Origin: Paenibacillus spiritus
GTDB lineage: Bacteria; Bacillota; Bacilli; Paenibacillales; Paenibacillaceae
Direction of reading: 5' to 3'
Assembly: GCF_008710135.1 (NCBI RefSeq)
Contig: NZ_VYKK01000016.1
Span: 1 to 58,899 of the forward strand
DNA: 58,899 nucleotides
Part shown: piece after piece, positions 16,327 to 26,300 of the stretch
How positions within the stretch are numbered: position 1 is the first letter of the stretch
Layout: every line of letters starts with the position of its first letter
Notes under the pieces: generated by a model
What the model saw: the letters and a program-made list of their open reading frames with translations, nothing else
Database searches by the model: none
What the model was told of the DNA's origin: nothing
Translations under genes and position numbers: made by a program

Positions 16327-16398
16327 TTGACAACACCAATAAGCATCCCCTATAATTATGGGTTTACCTTGACATTTATCTTGAAGATGAGGTATAAT
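16327..16398 (+). promoter_or_regulatory. Two tandem consensus sigma-A promoters for veg
   Basis: Promoter 1 is TTGACA (16327-16332), 18 bp, TATAAT (16351-16356). Promoter 2 is TTGACA (16369-16374), 18 bp, TATAAT (16393-16398). Both hexamers match the consensus perfectly in each. The B. subtilis veg promoter is likewise among the strongest known. Confidence 0.9.
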
Positions 16399-16426
16399 GG
16401 ACAAGGAAAGAGGTGGTCGTCAGGCA

Positions 16427-16675
16427 ATGGCTAATAACACGCTATTGGAAATCAAACGGAATCTCGAAGCTCATGTCGGATCCAAGATTACGCTGAGAGC
16501 AAATGGTGGTCGCCGTAAAACCGTGGAACGCACGGGTGTCCTGGAAGAAACGTACCCTTCTGTATTTATTGTCAAGCTGGACGAGCAGCAGTCGTTCAAG
16601 CGTGTATCTTACAGCTATACCGACGTCCTGACGGAATCCGTGGAAATCACGGTCTGCGGGGAAGAAGTGATTTAG
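16427..16675 (+). CDS. veg: Veg protein
   Basis: This encodes 82 residues. Veg is a small, highly expressed cytoplasmic protein that promotes biofilm formation in B. subtilis by interfering with the SinR repressor, and it is linked to spore outgrowth. The hallmark [20 protein letters not shown] and [16 protein letters not shown] segments are conserved. I choose the ATG at 16427 behind AAGAGGTGG. The upstream ATG at 16397 overlaps the -10 box of promoter 2. It is transcribed from two tandem consensus promoters. Confidence 0.95.
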   Translation: MANNTLLEIKRNLEAHVGSKITLRANGGRRKTVERTGVLEETYPSVFIVKLDEQQSFKRVSYSYTDVLTESVEITVCGEEVI

Positions 16676-16683
16676 CTTTCCAC

Positions 16684-16719
16684 AAGCGGTCCCGCTGCGC
16701 TGGCAGAGGGGCCGCTTTT
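16684..16719 (+). terminator. Probable terminator after veg
   Basis: AAGCGGTCCC pairs with GGGGCCGCTT (one G-U pair), followed by a short T4 tract. Confidence 0.6.
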
Positions 16720-16725
16720 GATTGC

Positions 16726-16756
16726 CGGATAATCGGGAGCCGGTTCAGGCACACTA
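16726..16756 (+). promoter_or_regulatory. Sigma-G-like promoter of sspF
   Basis: CGGATA at 16726-16731 and CACACTA at 16750-16756 are separated by 18 bp. The -10 matches the sigma-G consensus CATACTA at 6 of 7 positions and the -35 is a weaker match. SASP genes are typical sigma-G targets. Confidence 0.5.
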
Positions 16757-16800
16757 AGAGTGCAATACTTCATCCCAGATCTACAGCAGGAGGGCAGAAC

Positions 16801-16977
16801 ATGAGCCGAAGAAGACGCGGTGTAATGTCGGAAGAGCTGAAGACGGAGCTGGCGAAGGAACTGGGGTTCTATGACACGGTCCAGCGCGAAGGCTGGGGCG
16901 GAATTCGAGCCGCCGATGCCGGCAACATGGTGAAGCGGGCGATTGAGCTTGCCGAACAGGCGGCGCGCCGGTCGTAG
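16801..16977 (+). CDS. sspF: Small acid-soluble spore protein, SspF-like
   Basis: This encodes 58 residues. Alpha/beta-type SASP-like proteins coat and protect DNA in the dormant spore. The segments [34 protein letters not shown] and KRAIELAEQ match the family closely, including the conserved Glu-rich germination-protease region near the N-terminus. GGAGGG lies about 8 nt before the ATG. It sits between veg and ispE exactly as sspF does in B. subtilis, behind a sigma-G-like promoter. Confidence 0.94.
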   Translation: MSRRRRGVMSEELKTELAKELGFYDTVQREGWGGIRAADAGNMVKRAIELAEQAARRS

Positions 16978-17131
16978 ACGTTCTACAGGAGGGCAGGGCG
17001 GTTCCTTAAAGGGACGGCCCTGTTCGCGCGTCTCTTCCCGGACGGATCTCATGGAATGGACTTGGCCACCGGATTCCCCTATAATATGTTAAGCTGTTTG
17101 GAGTGGGAACTACGAAGAGAAGGTGAACGCC

Positions 17132-17986
17132 TTGAGAATCTATGAAAAAGCACCGGCCAAAATCAACCTGATGCTCGATGTGCTGCGCAAGCGCCCGGAC
17201 GGCTTCCATGAAGTCGAGATGATCATGACGATGGTCGATCTCGCGGACCGGCTGGAGCTGTCGGAGCTGAGACAGGGAACGATCATTATCTCAAGCCAGG
17301 CCGGGTACATTCCGCTGGACGAGAAGAATCTGGCGTTCCAGGCGGCAAGACTGGTGAAGGACCGTTACGGCGTCAAGGCCGGCGTACATATTCATCTGGA
17401 TAAAAAAATTCCGGTCGCCGCAGGGCTGGCCGGGGGCAGCAGCGACGCCGCGGCTACGCTGCGCGGGCTGAACCGCCTCTGGAACCTCGGAATCGCCGAG
17501 GCGGAACTGCAGCGGCTCGGAGCCGAGCTCGGCTCCGATGTGCCGTTCTGCGTCAGCGGAGGGACCGCCCTGGCGACAGGGCGGGGCGAGCAGCTGACGC
17601 CGATCCCGAATCCGCCGCCCTGCTGGGTGGTGTTGGCCAAGCCGCCGATCAATGTCTCGACGGCGGATGTCTACGGCCGTCTGCGGGCGGGCGCCATCGA
17701 GCATCACCCTTCCGCGGCGGCGATGCAGGCTGCGATTGAAGCGGGCGATTTCCGCGCCGTCTGCAGCGGGCTCGGAAATGTGCTGGAGGATGTCACATTG
17801 CCCTGGCATCCGGAGGTGCGGCGCATCAAGGAAGCGATGATCCGCCTCGGCGCGGAAGGAGTGCTGATGTCGGGCAGCGGACCGACCGTGTTCGGCCTGG
17901 TGTCGCGTCCGTCCAAGGTGGCGCGCATCTATAACGGACTGCGCGGCTTCTGCAAGGAAGTATACGCGGTACGGTCGCTCTCTTGA
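17132..17986 (+). CDS. ispE: 4-diphosphocytidyl-2-C-methyl-D-erythritol kinase
   Basis: This encodes 284 residues. It phosphorylates CDP-ME in the MEP isoprenoid pathway. It is a GHMP kinase: [13 protein letters not shown] with the catalytic Lys near residue 10, the ATP loop [17 protein letters not shown] near residue 94, and the C-terminal [12 protein letters not shown] motif. I use the TTG at 17132 ([10 protein letters not shown]), spaced about 6 nt after AGAAGGTGA. A GTG 9 nt earlier falls inside that ribosome site. It stands between sspF and purR as in B. subtilis. Confidence 0.95.
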   Translation: MRIYEKAPAKINLMLDVLRKRPDGFHEVEMIMTMVDLADRLELSELRQGTIIISSQAGYIPLDEKNLAFQAARLVKDRYGVKAGVHIHLDKKIPVAAGLAGGSSDAAATLRGLNRLWNLGIAEAELQRLGAELGSDVPFCVSGGTALATGRGEQLTPIPNPPPCWVVLAKPPINVSTADVYGRLRAGAIEHHPSAAAMQAAIEAGDFRAVCSGLGNVLEDVTLPWHPEVRRIKEAMIRLGAEGVLMSGSGPTVFGLVSRPSKVARIYNGLRGFCKEVYAVRSLS

Positions 17987-18001
17987 CCGAAAGCGCCTGC
18001 C

Positions 18002-18052
18002 TTGTGCAAAGCCGTACAAAAGTGGTATATTCTCTCTATAATATTCGGTTTT
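18002..18052 (+). promoter_or_regulatory. purR promoter region with a PurBox-like site
   Basis: On the - strand 18052-18040 reads AAAACCGAATATT, which fits the B. subtilis PurBox (AWWWCCGAACWWT) at all but one position. It overlaps TATAAT at 18037-18042. A weaker half (AAAGCCGTACAAA, 18008-18020) lies upstream on the + strand in the opposite orientation. TTGTGC (18002) with TATATT (18026) is one possible promoter. Together these suggest autoregulation of purR. Confidence 0.45.
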
Positions 18053-18068
18053 GACAAGGAGCTTTCCG

Positions 18069-18905
18069 TTGAAGAAATTAAAACGAAGCCAACGCTTGGT
18101 GGACATGACTCATTTTCTGCTGGAGAAGCCGCACGAGCTGCTGCCGCTCTCTCTGTTCGCCGACCGGTACGGGTCGGCCAAATCGTCGATCAGCGAGGAT
18201 CTGGCGATCATCAAGGAAGTCTTTGAAGGCGAGGGCATGGGCGAGCTGCAGACGCTGGCCGGCGCCGCCGGAGGCGTCAAGTTCATTCCCCGGATGCCTG
18301 CCGACGAAGCGTCGTCCTTTATTGCGGAGCTGTGCCAGATGCTGGAGCAGAGTGACCGGATTCTGCCCGGAGGCTATCTCTATATGTCCGATCTGCTCGG
18401 ACAGCCCGCCATAATGGAGAAGGCCGGCAAGCTGATCGCCACCGCTTTTTACGGAGTGGAGATTGATGCCGTGATGACGGTGGAGACGAAGGGAATTCCG
18501 CTCGCCTACGCTACCGCAGGCCAGCTTGGGCTGCCGGTCATTCTGGTGCGCCGGGACCATAAGGTAACGGAAGGGTCTGCGGTCAGCATCAATTATGTAT
18601 CGGGCTCCCATAAGAGTATCCATACCATGTCGCTGTCCCGCCGCGCCCTGCGCGAGAAATCGAAGGTGCTGATTGTGGATGACTTCATGAAGATGGGCGG
18701 TACGATTCGCGGGATGGTCGATCTGCTCGGCGAGTTCGGGGCCCAGGTGGCCGGAGTCGGCGTACTGGTGGAATCGGAAGTTGCCGATGTCAAGGACCGG
18801 CTGCTGCATGATTATGTGTCGCTGGTATCTCTCGGCGAGGTGGACGCGAGAGAGCGCATCATTTCGGCCCATCCCGGGAATTACTTTGCCGGACGCGCCC
18901 AGTAG
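18069..18905 (+). CDS. purR: Purine operon repressor PurR
   Basis: This encodes 278 residues. PurR represses purine synthesis and transport genes and releases DNA on binding PRPP. An N-terminal winged helix (KKLKRSQRLVDMTHFLLEKP) is followed by a phosphoribosyltransferase-like domain whose PRPP loop reads VLIVDDFMKMGGTIRGM near residue 202. The start is a TTG at 18069 with AAGGAG 7 nt upstream. The PurBox-like sequence before the gene suggests autoregulation. The ridA-type gene (yabJ) that follows purR in B. subtilis is absent, and spoVG comes next. Confidence 0.95.
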   Translation: MKKLKRSQRLVDMTHFLLEKPHELLPLSLFADRYGSAKSSISEDLAIIKEVFEGEGMGELQTLAGAAGGVKFIPRMPADEASSFIAELCQMLEQSDRILPGGYLYMSDLLGQPAIMEKAGKLIATAFYGVEIDAVMTVETKGIPLAYATAGQLGLPVILVRRDHKVTEGSAVSINYVSGSHKSIHTMSLSRRALREKSKVLIVDDFMKMGGTIRGMVDLLGEFGAQVAGVGVLVESEVADVKDRLLHDYVSLVSLGEVDARERIISAHPGNYFAGRAQ

Positions 18906-19015
18906 CGGGTTGTGGCGAAAGCTTGGGGAAAGATGGGGAGTCGTGGAGAACGGTGTCGGAAACGTTGGATAGCCCAAAATAATCTGCTTTTACAGGCATT
19001 TTATGGAACCAAAAA

Positions 19016-19044
19016 GAAGGAATTCGCCCAGCAGTGTGGAATAT
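19016..19044 (+). promoter_or_regulatory. Sigma-H promoter of spoVG
   Basis: GAAGGAATT (19016-19024) and GTGGAATAT (19036-19044) are separated by 11 bp. Both elements fit the sigma-H consensus (RNAGGAWWW and RNNGAATWW) at every position. The spoVG promoter is the classic sigma-H promoter of B. subtilis, so identity and context agree. Confidence 0.8.
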
Positions 19045-19085
19045 TACACCCAAGTCTCTGATGGAAAAAGGTGGTGAACACACAC

Positions 19086-19370
19086 ATGCAAATTACGGAT
19101 GTAAGACTCCGCCGCGTCAACTCCGAAGGGAGAATGAAGGCGATCGCATCCATTACCATCGACAACGAGTTTGTTGTTCATGACATTCGCGTCATCGACG
19201 GTAACAACGGTATGTTTGTTGCTATGCCCAGCAAGCGTACGCCGGACGGCGAATTCCGCGACATCGCGCATCCGATTTCCTCGGGAACGCGGGAGAAGAT
19301 CCAGTCGGCTGTTCTGGCCGAATATGAACGCGCTGCAACGGAAGAGGAAGTCATTGAAGAGGGGGCATAA
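19086..19370 (+). CDS. spoVG: RNA-binding regulator SpoVG
   Basis: This encodes 94 residues. SpoVG is a conserved nucleic-acid-binding protein that affects septation in sporulating cells and, in other Firmicutes, virulence and capsule genes. The family signature [20 protein letters not shown], the [20 protein letters not shown] block and the acidic C-terminus are present. I use the ATG at 19086, about 11 nt after AAGGTGG. The GTG at 19071 overlaps that site. It is transcribed from the sigma-H promoter and followed by a terminator before glmU. Confidence 0.96.
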   Translation: MQITDVRLRRVNSEGRMKAIASITIDNEFVVHDIRVIDGNNGMFVAMPSKRTPDGEFRDIAHPISSGTREKIQSAVLAEYERAATEEEVIEEGA

Positions 19371-19390
19371 CTCTTCGCTATTGGGGTTCG

Positions 19391-19429
19391 AAGAAAAGGG
19401 AACCAGCTTATGGTTCCCTTTTCTTTTTG
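19391..19429 (+). terminator. Intrinsic terminator between spoVG and glmU
   Basis: AAGAAAAGGGAACCA pairs with TGGTTCCCTTTTCTT around a 6-nt loop, followed by further T residues. It separates spoVG transcription from glmU. Confidence 0.85.
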
Positions 19430-19482
19430 CCTGGAATGAAGTATATTCAGTATGGAGTTCAAGAAGTAGGAGGTTGGCATTC

Positions 19483-20892
19483 TTGAAGAGAATGGCTGTT
19501 GTTCTTGCTGCGGGACAGGGCAAGCGCATGAAATCCAAGTTGTACAAAGTGCTGCATCCCGTATGCGGTAAGCCGATGGTAGGACACGTGTTGGATACGG
19601 TCAAGGCGACCGGCTGCGAGCGCAGCATCGTCGTGGTCGGGCACGGAGCAGAAGCCGTTCAGGCTTATTTGGGCAATTCCGCCGAGTATGTGCTGCAGGA
19701 TCGGCAGCTCGGTACGGGCCATGCGGTGAAGCAGGCGGCCGAACGGATTGCTGCGGAAGAGGGCACGACCATTGTAGCTTACGGCGATACGCCGCTGATT
19801 ACGCCGGAAACGCTGGTAGCGCTGATGGCGCTGCATGAGCGGGAAGGAGCGTCCGCTACGATTCTGACCGCCGTGATGGAAGATCCGTCGGGACTGGGAC
19901 GCATTATTCGGGGAGAGAGCGGGGAACTGCTGGGCATTGTCGAGCAGAAGGACGCCACGCCGGAGGAAGCCGCCATCCAGGAGATCAATACAGGCATTTA
20001 TTGCTTCGATAATAAGAAGTTATTCGCCGCTTTGGATCAGGTGACCAACGAGAATGCCCAGCAGGAATACTACCTGACCGATGTGATCGGCATTTTGCGC
20101 AACCAGGGAGACCGGGTGCTGGCCTATCAGACGACGGACGCAGCCGAGTCCATCGGCGTCAATGACCGGGTAGCGCTGTCCGAGGCCGAGGCGGTGATGC
20201 GTCAGCGCATTGTAAAACGCCATATGCTTGGCGGCGTCAGCATTATTGATCCGGAATCCACCTATATCGGCGCCGACGTCGTCATCGGCTCGGACACGGT
20301 ACTTTATCCCGGCACTCTGCTGAAGGGCAGAACCGTAATCGGGGAAGACTGCATCATCGGTCCTTCCGCGGAAATTGAAGACAGCGTGATTGCAGACGGG
20401 GCGCAGATCAAGCATTCCGTGCTGAATCAGGCGGAAGTCGGCGCACGGACAACCGTTGGGCCTTTTGCCTATTTGCGGCCGGGCAGCGTGCTCGGCGAGG
20501 ATGTGAAGATCGGAGACTTCGTCGAGATCAAGAAGGCGACGATCGGAGACGGCTCCAAGGTGTCGCATCTGAGCTACATCGGCGACGCTTCTGTCGGCAA
20601 GAACGTCAATGTCGGCTGTGGAGCCATAACCGTCAATTACGACGGATTCAACAAGGCGCTCACCGAGATTGAGGACGAAGCTTTCATCGGCAGCAACGTC
20701 AACCTGATCGCGCCGGTCAAGGTCGGCAAGGGCGCTTATGTGGTAGCCGGATCGACCATTACCCGCTCCGTATCGGAGAACGATCTGGCCATCGCCAGAC
20801 AGCGGCAGGAGAACAAGCCGGGTTATGCGGACAAGATCCGCTCCCGCGCGAAGGCAAAGAAGGAACAGTCCCGGCAGTCCCATCCGTCCTAA
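19483..20892 (+). CDS. glmU: Bifunctional UDP-GlcNAc pyrophosphorylase / GlcN-1-P acetyltransferase
   Basis: This encodes 469 residues. It makes UDP-GlcNAc for peptidoglycan and teichoic acids. The N-terminal uridyltransferase carries [15 protein letters not shown] at residues 8-22 and GDTPLI near residue 101. The C-terminal half is a left-handed beta helix of hexapeptide repeats (for example [12 protein letters not shown] and [11 protein letters not shown]). The start is a TTG at 19483 ([11 protein letters not shown]), well spaced from AGGAGG. It sits between spoVG and prs as gcaD does in B. subtilis. Confidence 0.96.
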   Translation: MKRMAVVLAAGQGKRMKSKLYKVLHPVCGKPMVGHVLDTVKATGCERSIVVVGHGAEAVQAYLGNSAEYVLQDRQLGTGHAVKQAAERIAAEEGTTIVAYGDTPLITPETLVALMALHEREGASATILTAVMEDPSGLGRIIRGESGELLGIVEQKDATPEEAAIQEINTGIYCFDNKKLFAALDQVTNENAQQEYYLTDVIGILRNQGDRVLAYQTTDAAESIGVNDRVALSEAEAVMRQRIVKRHMLGGVSIIDPESTYIGADVVIGSDTVLYPGTLLKGRTVIGEDCIIGPSAEIEDSVIADGAQIKHSVLNQAEVGARTTVGPFAYLRPGSVLGEDVKIGDFVEIKKATIGDGSKVSHLSYIGDASVGKNVNVGCGAITVNYDGFNKALTEIEDEAFIGSNVNLIAPVKVGKGAYVVAGSTITRSVSENDLAIARQRQENKPGYADKIRSRAKAKKEQSRQSHPS

Positions 20893-20968
20893 GGATCATT
20901 TGAGCGAACAGGATCATGGCGCACAGGGTGTAATAAATTTATGAACCGTCACGGAGGGTTTAACTTTT

Positions 20969-21922
20969 ATGGCTTATCTTGATTCCAAATTGAAGATCTT
21001 CACCTGCAACTCCAATCCGAAGCTTGCCCATCAAATCGCCGATTATATCGGCATTCCGATGGGCGAGTCGCACACCACCAGCTTCAGCGACGGGGAGATT
21101 CAGGTCAAGCTGTCGGAGAGCGTGCGCGGCTGCCATGTCTACATTGTTCAGTCGACCTGTGCCCCGGTCAATGACAATCTGATGGAAATGCTGGTGATGA
21201 TCGATGCCCTGAAGCGGGCTTCCGCGAAGAGCATCAATGTGGTGATTCCGTATTACGGCTATGCCCGCCAGGACCGCAAGGCCCGTTCGCGCGATCCGAT
21301 TACGGCCAAGCTGGTCGCGGATTTGATCGAGAGAGCCGGCGCGCACCGTGTCATTACCATGGACCTGCATGCCATGCAGATCCAGGGCTTCTTCAATATT
21401 CCGGTCGATCATATGCTGGGCGTGCCGATTCTGGCGCAGTATTTCCGCTCGAAGCAGATCCAGAATCCGGTTATCGTATCGCCGGACCACGGCGGCGTGG
21501 TTCGCGCCCGCAAGCTGGCCGACTTCCTGAATGCGCCGCTGGCGATTATCGACAAGCGCCGCCCGGAACCGAACGTCAGCGAGGTCATGAACATCATCGG
21601 TCATATTGAAGGCAAGACGGCCATTCTGATCGATGACATCATCGACACGGCCGGCACGATTGTTCTCGGAGCGAATGCGCTGATGGAAGGCGGAGTGAAG
21701 GAAGTATACGCCTGCTGTACGCATGCGGTTCTGTCCGGACCGGCGCATGAGCGGCTGGAGAATTCTCCGATCAAGGAAGTCGTCGTGACGGATACGATTC
21801 CGATTCGCAATGAGAATCCGACATCGAAGCTGAAGGTGCTGTCCGTGGCGCCTCTGCTGGGCGAAGCCATTATCCGCGTTCACGAAGAACTCTCGATCAG
21901 CAAGTTGTTCGAGATTGAATAA
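20969..21922 (+). CDS. prs: Ribose-phosphate pyrophosphokinase
   Basis: This encodes 317 residues. It makes PRPP from ribose-5-phosphate and ATP for nucleotides, His, Trp and NAD. The [19 protein letters not shown] flexible loop and Mg site, the [12 protein letters not shown] segment and the PRPP-binding [14 protein letters not shown] loop are conserved. ACGGAGGG precedes the ATG. PRPP is also the effector of PurR, encoded 2 kb upstream. The ctc gene that follows prs in B. subtilis is absent. Confidence 0.97.
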   Translation: MAYLDSKLKIFTCNSNPKLAHQIADYIGIPMGESHTTSFSDGEIQVKLSESVRGCHVYIVQSTCAPVNDNLMEMLVMIDALKRASAKSINVVIPYYGYARQDRKARSRDPITAKLVADLIERAGAHRVITMDLHAMQIQGFFNIPVDHMLGVPILAQYFRSKQIQNPVIVSPDHGGVVRARKLADFLNAPLAIIDKRRPEPNVSEVMNIIGHIEGKTAILIDDIIDTAGTIVLGANALMEGGVKEVYACCTHAVLSGPAHERLENSPIKEVVVTDTIPIRNENPTSKLKVLSVAPLLGEAIIRVHEELSISKLFEIE

Positions 21923-21947
21923 ACCGGCTGCTGCCGGCGCAACCCAA

Positions 21948-21983
21948 AAGGGTTACACCTCCCGTGGGGGAGATGTAACCCTT
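21948..21983. terminator. Hairpin between prs and a convergent small gene
   Basis: AAGGGTTACA.CCTCCC pairs with GGGGAG.ATGTAACCCTT, a nearly perfect stem of about 16 bp. T4 follows on the - strand and only short T pairs on the + strand. It may terminate both converging transcripts. Confidence 0.6.
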
Positions 21984-22026
21984 GTCGGCGTATGGGGCCT
22001 TGCCGGTCTCTCCTGCCCGGGCTTCT

Positions 22027-22224
22027 CTAATACCCGGGCCGGGAGATGAAGGTGAAGCGGGTGCGGCTGTACAGCGTACCCTGCAGTTCGGCAAAATGGG
22101 CATCGACGGCGGTGAGAACGCCGATGTCGACATGAACGCCGTTGCAGGTCACCTCGACCGGTATGGCATGCTGCAGATGATACTGAAATTGGCGGTGGTG
22201 ACTCAGTTTCTCGCCTTGCTGCAT
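22027..22224 (-). CDS. Small protein of unknown function
   Basis: This encodes 65 residues on the - strand. The ATG at 22224 has GGGTGAT close upstream. The composition looks protein-like, with GC-rich third positions, and reads as an N-terminal helix (GEKLSHHRQFQYHLQ) followed by a beta-rich part with IPVEVTCNGVHVDIGVLTAVD. That part resembles small Sm- or DUF2642-like barrels, which is inference only. It lies in the prs-pth gap, where B. subtilis has ctc, in the opposite orientation to its neighbours, and it shares the prs terminator hairpin. Confidence 0.55.
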   Translation of the reverse strand: MQQGEKLSHHRQFQYHLQHAIPVEVTCNGVHVDIGVLTAVDAHFAELQGTLYSRTRFTFISRPGY

Positions 22225-22312
22225 GGGATCACCCGTCTTTTGGTGGAATCGCGTTTAAAGATCACGCGGTCTGTGTATAGTATTGTACCAAAAAGAGAGG
22301 GAATCGACCAAA

Positions 22313-22873
22313 ATGAAATGGATTGTGGGACTCGGCAATCCCGGCACCCAGTATGCCAGAACCCGGCATAACGTCGGGTTCATGGCGCTGGACGAGCTGG
22401 CGGCCAGACACGGCATTGCCTTTAACCAGAACAAATGCAAGGCATCGATCGGCGAAGGCGTCATCGGCGGCGTCAAGACGGTGCTCATTAAGCCGATGAC
22501 CTTTATGAATTTGTCGGGGGAATCGGTCCGGGCCTATATGGATTACTATAAGGTATCGCTGGACGACCTGATTGTCGTGTACGATGATCTGGACACCGAG
22601 ATCGGCCGAATCCGCCTGCGCTATCAGGGCAGCGCAGGCGGGCATAACGGCATTAAGTCGATAATCCAGCATACCGGCACGCAGACCTTTAACCGCGTGC
22701 GGATGGGTATCTCCCGTCCAGATCCGGGTTACGCGATTGTCGATTATGTGCTGGCCGCGTTCCCGAAGAAAGAGTCGGAGGCGCTGGCGTCCATGATCGG
22801 ATCGGCCTGCGACGCGCTGGAGTACAGCCTGGATCATACGTTCGAACAGACGATGGCCAGATTCAACGGGTAG
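22313..22873 (+). CDS. pth: Peptidyl-tRNA hydrolase
   Basis: This encodes 186 residues (SpoVC in B. subtilis). It frees tRNA from dropped-off peptidyl-tRNA. The N-terminus carries WIVGLGNPGTQYARTRHNVG with the catalytic His at residue 20. KPMTFMNLSGESV and YDDLDTEIGRIRLRYQGSAG follow. I use the ATG at 22313 with an AGAGGG site. The in-frame ATG at 22283 adds 10 polar residues. It is followed by fin and mfd as in B. subtilis. Confidence 0.96.
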   Translation: MKWIVGLGNPGTQYARTRHNVGFMALDELAARHGIAFNQNKCKASIGEGVIGGVKTVLIKPMTFMNLSGESVRAYMDYYKVSLDDLIVVYDDLDTEIGRIRLRYQGSAGGHNGIKSIIQHTGTQTFNRVRMGISRPDPGYAIVDYVLAAFPKKESEALASMIGSACDALEYSLDHTFEQTMARFNG

Positions 22874-22952
22874 AAGCGGGGACGGCAGTAGGGCTAAGCC
22901 GGGGACGCCCCGGGCATACTGAAGGCATATTGTTCCTTCAGGAGGCATAACA

Positions 22953-23183
22953 ATGGCTATACATTATGTGTGCAGACACTGCCGGACCTATCTGGGCAGC
23001 ATCGACGGCGGCAGAATCAGCGAGGCAAGGCTCGGTCTTCATTCCTTGACCCCCGCGGAGCGCAGGGATATAATAGCGTATGATTCAGAGGGCGAGGTTA
23101 CCGTCAGGGTTACTTGCGATTATTGCAAGGAGGCTCTGGAGCATCATCCGGAGCTCAGCCTGCTGTCCAGCCCGCTTCAGTGA
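22953..23183 (+). CDS. fin: Anti-sigma-F factor Fin
   Basis: This encodes 76 residues (YabK). Fin is made in the forespore under sigma-F and inhibits it, helping the switch to sigma-G. Two zinc knuckles, CRHC at residues 7-10 and CDYC near residue 54, define the family. They flank a helical centre (LGLHSLTPAERRDIIAYDS). CAGGAGG precedes the ATG. It lies between pth and mfd as in B. subtilis. A clear sigma-F promoter is not visible to me. Confidence 0.93.
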   Translation: MAIHYVCRHCRTYLGSIDGGRISEARLGLHSLTPAERRDIIAYDSEGEVTVRVTCDYCKEALEHHPELSLLSSPLQ

Positions 23184-23222
23184 AGCATGAGAGCGGTACG
23201 CCTGTATCCCATTCGTAATGAC

Positions 23223-23256
23223 AAAGCCTTGGCGTCGTGAGCTGAGGCTTCTTTTC
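23223..23256 (+). terminator. Possible terminator between fin and mfd
   Basis: AAGCCT pairs with AGGCTT, with additional inner pairing, followed by CTTTTC. It is a weak terminator. Confidence 0.4.
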
Positions 23257-23320
23257 AGTTTAATCCATTCTTATATATGCGCTGCCCCTTCGGCAGCGAT
23301 CCGTTAGAGAGGTGCGCCTG

Positions 23321-26300
23321 TTGCTACAAGGTCTTATTGAGGCTTTTTCCAAAGATTCCGATTTCCAGTCGGTGACCCGGGGTGTGGCCGCGGGCATGAA
23401 GGAGCAGCTCGTCTCTGGCCTCTCCGGCTCGGCCCGCCAGATTATGCTGGCTGCGCTGCATGAAGAGACCGGACGGCCGCTGCTGGTGGTTACGCATAAT
23501 ATGTTCTCCGCCCAGAAGATGGCGGATGATCTGCAAGAGATCCTATCCCCCGACCGCGTGCTGCTCTATCCGGCCAATGAGCTGGTGGCGGCGGAAGCCG
23601 CCGTATCCGGACCGGAGACGCTGGCCCAGCGGATTGAAGTGCTGAACCGGTGCGCCAGAGGCTTCCGGGGTATTGTCGTGGCTCCGTATTCGGGTGTGCG
23701 GCGGCTCCTTCCGGCGCCGCAGGTGTTCGAGCAGGCCCGGCTCACGATTGACCAGGAGGGCACGCTGAATTTGGAGGAGTTCCTCCGGTCCATGATCGGG
23801 ATGGGCTACGAGCGGGTGGAACGGGTCGAGAACCGCGGCGAGATGAGTCTGCGCGGCGGCATCATCGACTTCTACCCGATGACGTCGGAGCTCGCCTACC
23901 GGGTGGAGCTGTTCGACGACGAGATTGATTCCATCCGCACGTTCGATCCGGCCGATCAGCGTTCCATCGACAAGGTGCGCAGCATCGTTATCGAGCCGGT
24001 CCAGGAGATTATTGCCAGCCGGGAGCGGCTGGCCGAGGCGGCCGACCGGGCCTCCGCGCTGCTGGAGAAGCAGCTGGAGAAGACAGCCGACCGCCAGGCC
24101 AAGCAGCGGCTTCGCGAAGAGATCGGGCGTGAGATGGAGTTCCTCCGGGAAGGAACCCATTTTCAGGAGATATACAAGTATATCGCGCTGCTCTACCCCG
24201 AGCGGTTCCATATGTACGACTACATGCAGAAGGATACGCTGCTCATTCTGGACGAGCCGGCCCGGCTTCTGGAGACGGCCAAACAGCTGGAACGCGACGA
24301 ATCCGAGTGGAATCTGCATCTGCTTCAGAACGGCAAGACGCTGCCGGACTTCCATCTGTCGGTCGACAGCGATACGGTCATGTACAAGCGACCGTTCCAG
24401 AGCCTCTTCATGTCGATCTTCCTCCGCCAGGTTCCGCATGTGCAGCCGCAGAACATTCTGGGGTTCATCAGCCGGGGCATGCAGGATTTCCACGGCCAAA
24501 TGAACGTGCTGAAGGCGGAGATGGAGCGCTGGCACAAGTCCGGCGTGAAGGTCATCATGCTGGCCGGCGGCGAAGACCGGATTCAGCGCATCCGCCGGGT
24601 GCTCGACGATTACGACATTGAAGAGCCGACGATTCTTCAGGGAAATCTCGGCTCCGGATTTGAGCTGCCGTCGATTCATCTGGCGGTTGTCACCGAGAAC
24701 GAGCTGTTCTCCCAGAAGCAGCGCAAAGCGCGCAAGCTGTCCAAGAACGTGGACAATGCCGAACGGATCAAGAGCTATACCGAACTGAAGATCGGCGATT
24801 ACGTCGTTCACCAGAACCACGGCATCGGGAAGTATATGGGCATCGGCACGCTGGAGGTCAGCGGCATTCACCGCGACTACATGCATATCATGTATGCGGG
24901 CGGAGACAAGCTGTCGGTTCCGATCGAGCAGATTGATCTGATCCAGAAATACGTAGGCTCCGAGGATAAGGAGCCGAAGGTCTACAAGCTGGGCGGGAAC
25001 GAGTGGACCCGTGTCACGAATAAAGTCCGTTCGTCCGTGCAGGATATTGCAGACGATCTCATCAAGCTGTACGCCGAGCGCCAGAGCGCGCCGGGCTTCG
25101 CTTTTGACCGGGATACGCCGGAGCAGCAGGAATTCGAGGAGATGTTCCCGTACGAGGAGACGCGCGACCAGGTCCGGGCCATCGAAGAGATCAAGAAGGA
25201 CATGGAGCAGAACCGGCCAATGGACCGGCTGCTGTGCGGCGATGTCGGATACGGCAAGACCGAGGTGGCGATCCGTGCGGCCTTCAAGGCGGCGATCGAG
25301 GGCAAACAGGTGGCGGTGCTCGTTCCGACGACCATTCTGGCCCAGCAGCATTACGAGACGTTCCGCGAGCGTTTCAGCTCCTACCCGATCAACATTCAGG
25401 TGCTGAGCCGGTTCCGCAGCCGCAAGGAGCAGAACGAGACCATCAAGGGCGTCAAGCAGGGGACGGTCGATATCGTGATCGGCACGCACCGCCTGCTGTC
25501 GCAGGATCTGGTGTTCAAGGATCTCGGCCTGCTGATTGTCGATGAGGAGCAGCGCTTTGGTGTGACCCATAAGGAGAAGCTCAAGAAGCTGAAGACGAAT
25601 GTCGATGTGCTGACCCTGACGGCGACGCCGATTCCGCGCACGCTGCATATGTCCATGCTGGGCGTCCGCGATCTGTCCGTCATCGAGACGCCGCCGGAGA
25701 ACCGGTTCCCGGTGCAGACGTATGTGGTCGAGTACAGCCAGACCCTGGTCCGGGAAGCCGTTGAACGGGAGCTGGCGCGGGGCGGACAGGTCTACTATCT
25801 CTACAATCGCGTGCAGGGTATCCACGAGATGGCGGCGCAGATTTCCATGCTGGTGCCGGAAGCGCGCGTCGGCGTGGGCCACGGCCAGATGTCGGAGTCG
25901 GAGCTGGAGAAGACAATTCTTGATTTTCTTGACGGCGAGTACGATGTGCTGGTCAGCACCAGCATTATCGAGACCGGGGTGGACATTCCGAACGTCAATA
26001 CGCTCATCGTCCACGACGCCGACAAGATGGGGCTGTCCCAGCTCTACCAGCTTCGGGGCCGGGTCGGACGCTCGAACCGGATTGCCTACGCCTATTTCAC
26101 CTATCAGCGCGACAAGGTGCTGACCGAAGTGGCCGAGAAGCGCCTGCAGTCGATCAAGGAGTTCACCGAGCTCGGTTCCGGCTTCAAAATCGCGATGCGC
26201 GACCTCTCGATCCGCGGAGCCGGCAACCTGCTCGGAGCCGAGCAGCACGGCTTCATCGCGTCGGTCGGCTTCGATCTGTACTCCCAGATGCTGGCGGAGG

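Noticed and set aside
21982..22371. A 129-codon plus-strand frame between prs and pth
   Set aside because: It is opposite the more protein-like minus-strand small gene and runs past the pth start in a different frame.
22880..22952. A sigma-F promoter before fin
   Set aside because: GCATA-like sequences occur, but none is followed at 15-16 nt by a good GGNNANAHT element, so I did not annotate one.
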